Program-made: the position numbers and the translations under genes | The notes under the pieces: generated by a model | Told to the model about the DNA's origin: nothing | The model's database searches: none | Seen by the model: the letters and a program-made list of their open reading frames with translations, nothing else | Origin: CAZULF01 sp964621215 | GTDB taxonomy: Bacteria; Pseudomonadota; Gammaproteobacteria; UBA1113 | Assembly (NCBI GenBank): GCA_964621215.1 | Contig: CAZULF010000041.1 | Span: 1 to 16,826, forward strand | Length of the DNA stretch: 16,826 nucleotides | Direction of reading: 5' to 3' | Shown here: positions 1 through 7,930 of the stretch, piece after piece | Layout of the letters: each line of letters starts with the position of its first letter | Numbering within the stretch: position 1 is the first letter of the stretch

Positions 1-143
1 GTGCATCAGATGGCAAAACGGGTTGATCAGCAGGTTTCATACTCTATATTTCCTATACAGCTTTTCATTATGCGAACCGTACCATAATCGCTCTGATTGG
101 TAAAGTAGAAAGGGGGCCCTTACCTCGTTACCCGAGCCCTATG

Positions 144-229
144 TTGTCATCCCGAGCGCAGCGAGGGATCTCCTGCTTGGCCTCATACCGCCTACGGCAG
201 GAGATCCCTCGCTGCGCTCGGGATGACAA
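144..229. repeat. Long hairpin repeat, 33-bp perfect arms
   Basis: Positions 144-176 are perfectly complementary to 197-229, giving a 33-bp stem with a 20-nt loop (177-196). The outer end of each arm carries GTCATCCCGAGCG, a motif style I recognise from short dispersed intergenic repeats in many proteobacterial genomes. No open reading frame and no following T-run, so it is probably a non-autonomous repeat rather than a simple terminator. As RNA it would form a very stable stem and could act as a processing or transcription-end signal. Confidence 0.85.
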
Positions 230-283
230 GACTGGGCGGGATGATAATATTGCATTTACAAGACCTACCCCATTTACCCTCTA

Positions 284-336
284 TTGTCAATATTTATACA
301 TTTTCTATAGTAAATAGGAGTGCTTTGGCATATAAT
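284..336 (+). promoter_or_regulatory. Candidate promoters for the 372-1934 gene
   Basis: Two alternatives are visible. TTGTCA at 284-289 is followed after 16 nt by TATAGT at 306-311. A perfect TATAAT lies at 331-336 but has no good -35 box at the right distance. Either gives a leader of roughly 30-55 nt before the ATG at 372, which has GAGGTG at 361-366 as ribosome-binding site, 5 nt upstream. Confidence 0.4.
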
Positions 337-371
337 TAGCACTAAATCCCCTAATTTAACGAGGTGCGAAC

Positions 372-1934
372 ATGCCTACTACCAGAATTCATTCACTCCC
401 TAAAGTAGCTAATACAGATACTGCCGTGTTCACAACGGACATGCCTATGGCAATGTCTCAAAAGGAGCTGGACACAAAAATAGGATTTGCATTAACTCCA
501 ACTGTAACAAGTTCTGCTACTCCCTCCTTAAGCTCGCCGACTGGTGCAGTTTCAGGAAAAATCGCCGTCATAGACAATCAGGGAGCTGTCACCCTCCATA
601 GTGGCGATGGAACTGAAGTCTCCGCCTTTTACCTTACTATAGATGAGGAAAGTGGGACTTGCGAAGTAGAAAAACTCGACGAAAAAAAATCAAGGAAGCA
701 AGACAAAAATACTTTTCTTATCTTGTGCGATGAAAAACTTGCGGGATACTTAAAGGATACAACAAAAGAAATTCCTAATGTCCCCAGAGAGACTTTTGTT
801 GATAAATTAAATGATAAACTTGCTGAATTAGTTGGCCTTGAAAACCAGGATAATTCTGTATCTAACCGCCTCATTCAAATCATCCCTACCCAGAAAGAAA
901 TGATGAGCGCCATTCAATCCACCATAAAATTCGTGAATGAAAAGGATAAGAGCGCACCAGATACAAATCCTGTGATCATAAACATCGACGAAGCTCCTAA
1001 AGCATCAACCTGTGTAGTTGGTTTTATTCAAACTAACTCTCCAGAAGCCGCAGCAAAGACTAAACAATTATTCGAACCTCCCGCAGTGGGAGCCGCTCCC
1101 AACCTTGGCGCCACAGCAGGAACAGCAGCACCAGCTACAGCCCCTGCAGTTAGCCCTACCGTAACGCTATCAGCGCATGGTGGTGATCCAAACCGTCATC
1201 TAACCGCACTTGAAGCTTGGAAAATCCGGCCGGGCGACGATATGATTCGTGATTTTAAACCGCATGAAGAAGACGGAAAGATCATCCCTGGGATGTATAA
1301 ATTTACTCTTTCTGAAAAATTGAAAGATGGCCCTGTGGCCGAACGCGGCAATGGTTTGTTTAATACCCAAACCGGCGAAGTGACATTAAATGCTACTTCT
1401 AGTAAACCCGTAAATAGAGACATGTACAAAGAGGCAGCATTCCTTTGTGGGAAGTGCTTGCCAGGCGGAGCCGGATTAGTTGATCTGAAGGTTCAAAATA
1501 TGGATCAAAACGAAGCGTTCGAAGCTTTTCGTTCGGTGATAGATGCCGGTTTAGTCCCTTTAATGGTAACCAAGCCTCCTGTAGCGGGCCAAACTCAAGC
1601 AGATTTACTCACAAAATTGCAGGAACCATCAAACAGTCAATACTTTGAAAAATATAAAATGTTAGTTAATAAATTAACGCCAAAACAACAAAAAACACTG
1701 GACGATGCAACCACTCCAACACAAACACAAGGGGCCAGCGGACCAGCCGCAGACGCTCCACCGGATGCGGGCGCTGCGGGAGCGGGTCTAACATCGTTAA
1801 GAAAACAACAAACAGGCAGTCCAAAAAACGCTTCCTCGACAGCTTCAGCTATGACTGGAACAGCAGCAGCAAATGGTTCTACTTCTGTAGAAGACATTCC
1901 CGAGGATGATGGTGATAAGAAATTTAGACCCTAA
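372..1934 (+). CDS. Hypothetical 520-aa protein, unknown function
   Basis: I do not recognise this protein. It has no signal peptide and no membrane segment, so it is predicted soluble. An N-terminal part (about residues 60-225) is mixed and charged. An Ala/Pro/Thr-rich linker follows (about 233-268), then a second compact region (about 270-440) containing WKIRPGDDMI and the stretch GKCLPGGAGLVDLKV. The last 80 residues are low-complexity Ala/Thr/Gly/Ser and end in an acidic cluster, EDIPEDDGD, just before the C-terminus. Modular soluble proteins with disordered linkers and an acidic C-terminal tail are common among Dot/Icm type IV effectors of Legionella and Coxiella, so an effector role is possible, but nothing here proves it. 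The start is supported by GAGGTG 5 nt upstream. The gene stands alone, flanked on both sides by hairpin repeats, and is probably its own transcription unit. Confidence 0.75.
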   Translation: MPTTRIHSLPKVANTDTAVFTTDMPMAMSQKELDTKIGFALTPTVTSSATPSLSSPTGAVSGKIAVIDNQGAVTLHSGDGTEVSAFYLTIDEESGTCEVEKLDEKKSRKQDKNTFLILCDEKLAGYLKDTTKEIPNVPRETFVDKLNDKLAELVGLENQDNSVSNRLIQIIPTQKEMMSAIQSTIKFVNEKDKSAPDTNPVIINIDEAPKASTCVVGFIQTNSPEAAAKTKQLFEPPAVGAAPNLGATAGTAAPATAPAVSPTVTLSAHGGDPNRHLTALEAWKIRPGDDMIRDFKPHEEDGKIIPGMYKFTLSEKLKDGPVAERGNGLFNTQTGEVTLNATSSKPVNRDMYKEAAFLCGKCLPGGAGLVDLKVQNMDQNEAFEAFRSVIDAGLVPLMVTKPPVAGQTQADLLTKLQEPSNSQYFEKYKMLVNKLTPKQQKTLDDATTPTQTQGASGPAADAPPDAGAAGAGLTSLRKQQTGSPKNASSTASAMTGTAAANGSTSVEDIPEDDGDKKFRP

Positions 1935-1960
1935 ATAGGTCGTTAATAAGGTTATCTAAT

Positions 1961-2036
1961 GTAGCCCGGATGTAACGTTAGCGGAATCCGGGAAACTCGA
2001 GACATTCTGGATCCCGCGAACAAGTCGCGGGACGAC
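1961..2036. repeat. Composite of two hairpin repeats
   Basis: Two adjacent dyads lie between the orphan gene and argS. The first pairs CCCGGAT (1965-1971) with ATCCGGG (1986-1992). The second pairs CCCGCGA (2013-2019) with TCGCGGG (2025-2031) around a 5-nt loop. Both sequence styles (TAGCCCGGAT...ATCCGGG and GGATCCCGCGA...TCGCGGGACGAC) resemble dispersed intergenic repeats of proteobacteria. Neither is followed by a T-run. The pair may still help end transcription of the upstream gene. Confidence 0.7.
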
Positions 2037-2123
2037 GAAATATAAGACCACTTGCAAGCCACTCATAACATGCCGTATCCTACGCTATCTGAATAAATTA
2101 CTGTGCCTTAGGTTAAAATACTC

Positions 2124-3905
2124 ATGAAACAACATCTAAAATCGCTGATTGAGCATGCGCTACAGCAACTCAAACAAAATAATACCTTAACAACTGAAAT
2201 ATACCCGCACGATATTCACATCGAGCATGCACGGGATAAACAATTCGGTGATTATGCCAGCAATATCGCTATGTTATTGGGGAAGGCCGCTAAAACCAAC
2301 CCCCGCCAATTAGCAGAACAAATCATTCAACATTTGCCGCATTCCTCCTGGGTGGTCAAAGTCGAGGTAGCCGGGCCAGGATTTATTAACTTTTTCGTCA
2401 GCGATCAGGCAAAGCATCAAGTTTTGAATGATATTTTTCGTTTAAAGTCTCAGTTCGGTCGTTCCACTGTTTGGCAGCACAAACACATTCACATTGAATT
2501 CGTCTCCGCCAATCCCACCGGGCCATTACATGCCGGCCATGGTCGTTGGGCTGCCTTTGGTGCGGCGTGCTCTAATTTGTTAGAAGCGGTAGATGCCAAA
2601 GTCCACCGCGAATATTATGTGAATGATGCCGGTCGGCAAATGAATATTTTAGCCGTCAGTGTCTGGTTGCGTTATTTGGAGTTGTGTGGTGAACATTTTG
2701 CTTTTCCTAGCAATGGCTACAAAGGCGAATATGTAAAAAATATTGCACAGGATCTTTCACTCGAACACGGTCATCACTATCAACATCCCGCCGCCAAGGT
2801 GTTTGCCGACATCCCCGCCGATGAAGCGGAAGATGCGCATGGCAATAAAACCGGTGATAAAGAACTCCATATCGATGCCTTGATACAACGCGCGAAAGAA
2901 TTGTTGGGTGAGAACGGCTTTGAAGTATTTCACGCACAGGCGTTGAATGTGATCTTGGCAGATATCCGTCAAGATTTATCTGAGTTTGGTGTGGAATATA
3001 ATGAATGGTTTTCTGAACGCACGTTATTTAAAGATAATTTGGTATTTAAAACCATCGACAAACTCTGTTCCGCTGGCCACACTTACGAACAAGACGGTAA
3101 TTTATGGTTCCGTTCTACAACATTTGGCGACGATAAAGATCGCGTATTGATTCGTAAAAATGGCGAGCCCACTTATTTTGCTGTCGATATTTCCTATCAC
3201 CTCAGTAAATTTGAACGCGGCGCAACCCATGCGATCGATGTCTTGGGGGCGGATCATCACGGCTATACCACTCGTATCAGTGCGGCAATGCAAGGCTTAG
3301 GCTTTGTGCCAGAACAACTCACATTTTTAATCGGTCAATTTGCTACGCTATATCGTGGTAAAGAAAAAGTGCAAATGTCGACGCGTAGCGGTGAATTTGT
3401 CACGTTAAGAGAATTACGCGAAGAAGTCGGCAAAGATGCCGCGCGTTTCTTCTATGTGATGCGTAAAAATGATTTACATCTAGAATTCGATATCGATTTA
3501 GCCAAGTCTGAATCGAGCGACAACCCAGTGTATTACATCCAATATGCCCATGCGCGTATTTGTAGTGTCGAACGGCAACTGAGTGAAAAAGGCTGGCAAT
3601 GGAATGAAGAGGCTGGTTTAGCGCAAGCCAGCTTGTTAAAACAACCGCAAGAGTTAGCGTTATTAGAAACGTTAACCAAATATCCAGAAATGATTACCCA
3701 TGCTGCTACGCATTATGAACCGCATATTGTGGCACAATATCTACGCGAGCTAGCCACCGACTTGCATAGCTATTATAATGCGCTACCCTTTCTAGTGGAG
3801 GACTCAGCGTTGCGTAATGCGCGCCTGACGCTGATCTTCGCTACCAGACACGTTTTAGTTAATGGATCACTTTTATTAGGCATTAGTACACCGGAAGTCA
3901 TGTAG
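2124..3905 (+). CDS. argS: Arginyl-tRNA synthetase
   Basis: Charges tRNA-Arg with arginine in the cytoplasm (class I synthetase). The 593-residue length is normal for the family. The N-terminal Arg-S domain spans about residues 1-90. The catalytic Rossmann fold begins with SANPTGPLHAGHGR, whose HAGH at 136-139 is the HIGH signature. The second signature loop is KVQMSTRSG (about 415-423), a degenerate KMSKS. The C-terminal DALR anticodon-binding domain fills about residues 470-593. The ATG at 2124 fits the family N-terminus; only a weak AGG lies about 11 nt upstream. The gene is separated by 1 nt from the following SPOR-domain gene, so the two are very likely co-transcribed. No strong promoter is visible; a weak candidate is TTGCAA (2052-2057) with TATCCT (2076-2081). 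Confidence 0.97.
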   Translation: MKQHLKSLIEHALQQLKQNNTLTTEIYPHDIHIEHARDKQFGDYASNIAMLLGKAAKTNPRQLAEQIIQHLPHSSWVVKVEVAGPGFINFFVSDQAKHQVLNDIFRLKSQFGRSTVWQHKHIHIEFVSANPTGPLHAGHGRWAAFGAACSNLLEAVDAKVHREYYVNDAGRQMNILAVSVWLRYLELCGEHFAFPSNGYKGEYVKNIAQDLSLEHGHHYQHPAAKVFADIPADEAEDAHGNKTGDKELHIDALIQRAKELLGENGFEVFHAQALNVILADIRQDLSEFGVEYNEWFSERTLFKDNLVFKTIDKLCSAGHTYEQDGNLWFRSTTFGDDKDRVLIRKNGEPTYFAVDISYHLSKFERGATHAIDVLGADHHGYTTRISAAMQGLGFVPEQLTFLIGQFATLYRGKEKVQMSTRSGEFVTLRELREEVGKDAARFFYVMRKNDLHLEFDIDLAKSESSDNPVYYIQYAHARICSVERQLSEKGWQWNEEAGLAQASLLKQPQELALLETLTKYPEMITHAATHYEPHIVAQYLRELATDLHSYYNALPFLVEDSALRNARLTLIFATRHVLVNGSLLLGISTPEVM

Positions 3906-3906
3906 C

Positions 3907-4620
3907 ATGGCAAAACGAAAAGTTTCTTCAAAATCGGCAAATAAACGACGACCTTCATCGCGACAAACGCAAAGACCCTCTTTTGCCGTGTGGGTGTTTG
4001 CGTTGGTACTTATCGTGGGTTTGATCGCGGGAATGAGTTATTTAAATCAACCTGCACACAAAAAATCGACTCGCCCCTGGGCTGAGGCATTTAAATCACT
4101 AAAGAAACAGAAACCTGCGTCTACCACTAAAACCAAAACGGCTCCCAAGCCAAAACCTAAACCCGAATTTGAATTTTATACTGCGTTGCCAGAAGGGGGG
4201 TTACAGCCCGTTAAGGCGCCTGTATCAAAACCAGTAGCAGCAACATCAAAATCGGCAACACCTGTCCCTCCGATCAAACCTGCACCTACTACGACAGCAA
4301 CAACGCCAACTACTACGGTGTCCAAAATGATAGCAACGACTCCAGCCGCTACGACGTCAACCACCACCAAACCTGCGACTACAAAAACGTCCAGTTATTT
4401 TTTACAAGTGGCATCTTTTCCAAAATTTGACGATGCAAATCACTTACGAGCGAAATTATTGCTGGAAGCCTATAATGCGAATATCCAAAAAACATCGATT
4501 AATGGTAAAGACTGGTATCGTGTGGTGGTAGGCCCTTATAACGACTCGGCCTCTCTCAATCAGGCTCAAAATAACTTAGCTAAAATGCATTATAAGACTA
4601 TCACCTTGCAAGCGAAATAG
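3907..4620 (+). CDS. FtsN-like SPOR-domain membrane protein
   Basis: Predicted inner-membrane, peptidoglycan-binding protein of the FtsN type. FtsN activates septal wall synthesis, and SPOR domains bind denuded glycan at the septum. The 237 residues show a short basic cytoplasmic tail (1-25), one membrane segment (about 26-46, FAVWVFALVLIVGLIAGMSY), a long periplasmic Lys/Pro/Thr-rich linker (about 50-160) and a C-terminal SPOR domain (about 162-237) starting YFLQVASFPKFDDA and containing WYRVVVGPYND. This order is the FtsN layout. The start lies 1 nt after the argS stop, with GGAAG at 3893-3897 inside argS as ribosome-binding site. In E. coli, ftsN sits directly upstream of hslVU; here an ATPase gene lies between them. 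Orthology to ftsN is inferred from layout and position, because SPOR proteins are often paralogous. Confidence 0.88.
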   Translation: MAKRKVSSKSANKRRPSSRQTQRPSFAVWVFALVLIVGLIAGMSYLNQPAHKKSTRPWAEAFKSLKKQKPASTTKTKTAPKPKPKPEFEFYTALPEGGLQPVKAPVSKPVAATSKSATPVPPIKPAPTTTATTPTTTVSKMIATTPAATTSTTTKPATTKTSSYFLQVASFPKFDDANHLRAKLLLEAYNANIQKTSINGKDWYRVVVGPYNDSASLNQAQNNLAKMHYKTITLQAK

Positions 4621-4657
4621 TATTCCATGTCTTGGAAAACCCCGCTGGGCAGCATAT

Positions 4658-4708
4658 TTGACGGTTCATAATTTATGGTCTATAATTTATAGACCATAAA
4701 TTATGAAC
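4658..4708 (+). promoter_or_regulatory. Promoter inside a perfect 45-bp palindrome
   Basis: TTGACG (4658-4663) and a perfect TATAAT (4681-4686) are 17 nt apart, a near-consensus sigma-70 promoter. Positions 4664-4708 form a perfect inverted repeat with 22-bp arms around the central T at 4686. The palindrome therefore covers everything from the end of the -35 box, through the -10 box, to about +16. It ends 8 nt before the ATPase start at 4717. This geometry fits an operator whose occupancy would block RNA polymerase. As RNA only the downstream half would be transcribed from this promoter, so a full mRNA hairpin would form only in read-through from argS. Confidence 0.75.
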
Positions 4709-4716
4709 TGAACATC

Positions 4717-5856
4717 ATGACTGATAATAAAGTAAATATCGACTTTTTCCCACTATCTATTGCTGAAGGTCAGGCCTTTTGCAACCGAGTTGAGGAAATA
4801 TCTCAACTTAAATATTGCATTGAGCATTTACGTCCTGTTTTACTGGTATCTCCTCGTAGATATGGTAAAACTAGTCTCGCGCTGCATGCCATTTCTCAAT
4901 TACAACTGCCTTATGTGCAATTTGATTTTTTCTCCGTAGTGGATGAATCTGATATTGAACGAGTTATTTTACAAGGTGCGGGGAAAATGATTTCATGCCT
5001 GGAATCAATCCCTAAACGAGCACTTGCTTTGGCTAACGAGGTTTTTGAAGGAACAAATATAACGGTTTCTCTCAATAACATTGGAGTATCAATAGATATT
5101 AACCGAAATAAAGAAAAGCCGGCTTACCATGTGCTAGATGTATTAGAGCGGCTTGAACGGCTTGCAATCAAGGCAAATAAAAAAATTATCTTATTTTTTG
5201 ATGAGTTCCAATGTGTTGGCGAAATTGCCCCCAATCACGCCATAGAGGCCGTATTACGCCAAGTTGCACAATTAACCAAATCTATTGCTTTCGTATTTTC
5301 GGGTAGTAATCGTCATTTGTTAAACCAAATGTTTGAGGATAGAAACCGTCCGTTCTATAAATTATGTGAAAAAATTACCATTGATAGAATATCGGAAATA
5401 GCTTATCAACCGCATCTACAGTATGTGGCTCAAAGAAAGTGGGATGCTGAATTTTCACAAAGAGAACTAGATGCTATTTTTAGCTACACTGGTCGCCATC
5501 CTTATTACATGAATTTATTGTGTTCACGATTAATAATAAAAGCCTGTTTGCCCACAACCGAAGAGATTCGGCAAGTCTGGCATCATTATATGATTGAAGA
5601 ACGCGCCAGTGTTGCCTCAGAATTAGAGTTGCTCAGTAAAAATCAACGCAAATTATTGACTGTCTTGGCTCGTATAGGAGGTATAGACGCTCCGCTTGGA
5701 TATAACTTCATTCAACAGGCGAATATGTCAAAAGCAACCCTCTCGCAATCTCTGAGCTTCCTCAAGAAAAAAGACTATATTTTCAAGGACACAGACGGAT
5801 ATATCCGTGTTTTAGACCCATTAATTTTATCCGTATTATCCGAACACATCTGGTGA
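4717..5856 (+). CDS. AAA+ ATPase with C-terminal winged helix (COG1672-like)
   Basis: A 379-residue P-loop ATPase of the archaeal-ATPase type (PF01637/COG1672-like, near the MNS/STAND groups). Walker A is SPRRYGKT (45-52), with the PRRYGKT form typical of this family. Walker B is IILFFDE (157-163), and FSGSNR (194-199) sits where the sensor strand is expected. The last 80 or so residues look like a winged helix, ending DGYIRVLDPLILSVL. Physiological roles of this family are poorly defined; DNA binding is inferred. It is a paralogue of the 15025-16149 product, sharing FCNR, PRRYGKT, the DEF Walker B and a FENRN/FEDRN block. It has its own promoter set in a 45-bp palindrome and no clear Shine-Dalgarno. 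It interrupts the SPOR–hslV junction and stops 6 nt before the sigma-32-like promoter of hslVU. No signal peptide or membrane segment is seen. Confidence 0.85.
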   Translation: MTDNKVNIDFFPLSIAEGQAFCNRVEEISQLKYCIEHLRPVLLVSPRRYGKTSLALHAISQLQLPYVQFDFFSVVDESDIERVILQGAGKMISCLESIPKRALALANEVFEGTNITVSLNNIGVSIDINRNKEKPAYHVLDVLERLERLAIKANKKIILFFDEFQCVGEIAPNHAIEAVLRQVAQLTKSIAFVFSGSNRHLLNQMFEDRNRPFYKLCEKITIDRISEIAYQPHLQYVAQRKWDAEFSQRELDAIFSYTGRHPYYMNLLCSRLIIKACLPTTEEIRQVWHHYMIEERASVASELELLSKNQRKLLTVLARIGGIDAPLGYNFIQQANMSKATLSQSLSFLKKKDYIFKDTDGYIRVLDPLILSVLSEHIW

Positions 5857-5862
5857 ATGGAC

Positions 5863-5891
5863 CTTGTAATTCCGCGATCATGCCCCCATTT
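5863..5891 (+). promoter_or_regulatory. Sigma-32-like heat-shock promoter of hslVU
   Basis: CTTGTAA at 5863-5869 differs by one base from the E. coli RpoH -35 consensus CTTGAAA. After 14 nt comes CCCCATTT at 5884-5891, a full match to the -10 consensus CCCCATnT. Transcription would begin near 5898, leaving a leader of about 45 nt before hslV. hslVU is a classic RpoH regulon member, so position and sequence agree. Confidence 0.75.
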
Positions 5892-5901
5892 ATGCATTAT
5901 G

Positions 5902-5910
5902 TGATAGAAT
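5902..5910 (+). promoter_or_regulatory. Extended -10 element upstream of hslV
   Basis: TGATAGAAT matches the extended -10 form TGnTATAAT with one mismatch in the hexamer. There is no good -35 box, as expected for extended -10 promoters. It could provide housekeeping expression in addition to the sigma-32-like promoter just upstream. Confidence 0.35.
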
Positions 5911-5943
5911 AACGACCTTAATTTTTCTTGAGAGGAGCGCAGC

Positions 5944-6477
5944 GTGGAACAATTTCACGGAACTACCATCATTACCGTCCGCCGCAATGGCAAAGTAGTC
6001 ATTGGCGGGGATGGCCAGGTGACCCAAGGCAGCATTGTGCTAAAAGGCAATGCCCGCAAAGTACGTCGCCTTTATAATGGCAAGGTGATTGCTGGCTTTG
6101 CTGGTGGCACTGCTGATGCCTTTACCTTATTTGAGCGATTTGAAGCGAAACTAGAAACCTATCAAGGTAATCTAACTCGCGCAGCGGTTGAATTAGCCAA
6201 AGATTGGCGTACCGATCGCATGCTACGTCGGCTGGAAGCCTTATTAGCCGTAGCCGATGCTAAAGCCTCGCTCATTATCACTGGAAATGGTGATGTGATC
6301 GAACCCGAACGCGATTTGATCGCGATTGGCTCCGGCGGTGCATATGCTGAATCAGCTGCGCGCGCCCTCATTGATAATACCGACCTCAGCGCCAGCGACA
6401 TTGTAAAGAAAAGCCTGGCTATCGCTGCAGATATCTGTATTTATACCAATCATAATCACGTTATTGAAGAGTTATAA
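5944..6477 (+). CDS. hslV: HslV peptidase subunit of the HslUV protease
   Basis: Threonine peptidase core of the cytoplasmic HslUV (ClpYQ) protease, which assembles as stacked hexamers capped by HslU. The 177 residues match the family throughout, including [13 protein letters not shown] and [15 protein letters not shown]. The start is GTG, with an excellent AGAGGAG (5931-5937) 6 nt upstream. The translation begins MEQFHGTTI, so the catalytic N-terminal threonine aligned with E. coli Thr after Met removal would be Thr7. Maturation would need removal of six residues rather than Met alone. I recall similar N-termini in Legionella-type HslV. hslU follows after 6 nt, so the two form an operon, probably heat induced through the promoter at 5863-5891. 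Confidence 0.97.
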   Translation: MEQFHGTTIITVRRNGKVVIGGDGQVTQGSIVLKGNARKVRRLYNGKVIAGFAGGTADAFTLFERFEAKLETYQGNLTRAAVELAKDWRTDRMLRRLEALLAVADAKASLIITGNGDVIEPERDLIAIGSGGAYAESAARALIDNTDLSASDIVKKSLAIAADICIYTNHNHVIEEL

Positions 6478-6483
6478 ATTACC

Positions 6484-7914
6484 ATGGCAAATACCAAAAA
6501 CCCGGATCCAACTGTCACATCCAATATTATTCCTATGACCCCACGCGAAATCGTGGCTGAACTCGATAAATATATTGTCGGACAACATGAAGCTAAACGT
6601 TCTGTGGCCATCGCTTTTCGTAGCCGCTGGCGTCGTATGAACGTGGCCGATGAAAGTATGCGCGACGAAATCACGCCTAAAAATATTATGATGATCGGCC
6701 CCACCGGTGTGGGCAAAACGGAAATTGCGCGTCGATTAGCCAAATTGGCTGATGCGCCATTCATCAAAGTTGAAGCGACTAAATTTACCGAAGTCGGTTA
6801 TGTCGGACGCGACGTTGAATCGATTATTCGCGAGTTAGTCGATGCCGCCATGAAAAAAACCCGCGAGCAAGAAATGCAAAAAATGCGTTCGATGGCAGAA
6901 GAAGCGGCGGAAGAACGCATTTTAGACGCATTATTGCCACCGGCTCCACCCACTGCTGAAGCCACAAACGAGGCAGCAACCGCAGAGACGGAAAATAATG
7001 AAATTCTCATCGAAAAACCCAAGCGTCGGAAAGATACGGCCGCCCGCCAACGTTTTCGCAAGCAATTGCGCGAAGGTGAATTAGATGATCATGAAATAGA
7101 AATTGATTTAGCCGCCACCACTGTCGGTGTTGAAATCATGGCACCGCCTGGCATGGAAGAAATGACCAGCCAGCTGCAGAGCATGTTTCAAAATCTCGGT
7201 AGCGATAGAACAAAAACCCGTCGTCTGCCTATCAAAGATGCGATGAAACAATTACGCGATGAAGAAGCCGCTAAATTAGTTAACGATGAAGACTTACGCG
7301 AAAAAGCTATTTATAGCGTTGAACAACACGGCATTGTTTTTATCGATGAAATCGACAAAATTGCTAAACGCTCGGATCACACCAGTGGGGGTGATGTGTC
7401 GCGAGAAGGCGTACAACGTGATTTATTGCCTTTAATCGAAGGCTGCACCGTTAACACCAAATATGGCACGGTGAATACCGATCATATTCTGTTTATTACT
7501 TCCGGTGCGTTTCATCATGTTAAACCGTCTGATTTAATTGCAGAGTTACAAGGTCGCTTGCCGATTCGTGTGGAATTAAAGGCACTCACTGTGCAAGATT
7601 TCGTGCAAATCTTAACAGAGCCACATGCTTCGTTGGCGAAACAATATATCGCTTTATTTGCGACTGAAAATGTTAACCTCGTCTTTGAAGAATCGGCGAT
7701 TCAGCGCATTGCCGAAATTGCGTGGCATGTAAATGAAGTCACCGAAAATATCGGTGCGCGGCGTTTGCATACGGTGTTGGAACGTTTGCTAGAGCAAGCC
7801 TCATTCGACGCATCGGATCAACCCACGCAAAAAGTCGTCATTAATGCCGAGTATGTGAATAAACAACTGGGCGCGCTCTTGAAAGATGAAGATTTGAGTC
7901 ACTATATTCTGTAG
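6484..7914 (+). CDS. hslU: HslU unfoldase ATPase of the HslUV protease
   Basis: AAA+ unfoldase that binds, unfolds and feeds substrates to HslV. Walker A is GPTGVGKT (72-79) and Walker B is IVFIDE (284-289). The intermediate (I) domain lies between them, about residues 110-245. The pore-type stretch [11 protein letters not shown] is present, and the protein ends DLSHYIL, the conserved tail that inserts into HslV. At 476 residues it is longer than E. coli HslU (443). Part of the excess is an N-terminal extension of about 15 residues before MTPREIV. The rest is mostly a Pro/Ala/Glu-rich linker in the I domain (about 155-185). The start at 6484 is preferred over the internal ATG at 6535 because GAAGAG (6466-6471) precedes it and nothing precedes the latter. 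It is co-transcribed with hslV. Confidence 0.97.
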   Translation: MANTKNPDPTVTSNIIPMTPREIVAELDKYIVGQHEAKRSVAIAFRSRWRRMNVADESMRDEITPKNIMMIGPTGVGKTEIARRLAKLADAPFIKVEATKFTEVGYVGRDVESIIRELVDAAMKKTREQEMQKMRSMAEEAAEERILDALLPPAPPTAEATNEAATAETENNEILIEKPKRRKDTAARQRFRKQLREGELDDHEIEIDLAATTVGVEIMAPPGMEEMTSQLQSMFQNLGSDRTKTRRLPIKDAMKQLRDEEAAKLVNDEDLREKAIYSVEQHGIVFIDEIDKIAKRSDHTSGGDVSREGVQRDLLPLIEGCTVNTKYGTVNTDHILFITSGAFHHVKPSDLIAELQGRLPIRVELKALTVQDFVQILTEPHASLAKQYIALFATENVNLVFEESAIQRIAEIAWHVNEVTENIGARRLHTVLERLLEQASFDASDQPTQKVVINAEYVNKQLGALLKDEDLSHYIL

Positions 7915-7930
7915 TTTATTTTTCTAATTT

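Larger units (their letters stand above)
1..371. other. Non-coding left flank
   Basis: No convincing gene lies here. Two short frames are open from the window edge: frame 1 to a TAA at 85-87 and frame 2 to about position 106. Either could be the tail of a gene outside the window, but neither translation is recognisable. The rest holds the long hairpin at 144-229 and the putative promoter of the following gene. Confidence 0.5.

Noticed and set aside
1..87. Frame open from the left edge, possible 3' end of an upstream gene
   Set aside because: Only 28 codons with no recognisable motif, and a second frame is open just as long. Cannot be told from chance.
2707..2972. Minus-strand open frames inside argS
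   Set aside because: Shadows of a well-conserved synthetase with no independent signals.
4664..4708. Rho-independent terminator of the SPOR gene
   Set aside because: The palindrome is AT-rich with no loop and no T-run after it, and it coincides with a good promoter. An operator role fits better, although some effect on read-through is possible.
4717..5856. Transposase or integrase for the ATPase genes
   Set aside because: Only P-loop ATPase motifs are present. There is no DDE, tyrosine or serine recombinase signature and no partner transposase gene. An IstB-like role is not supported.
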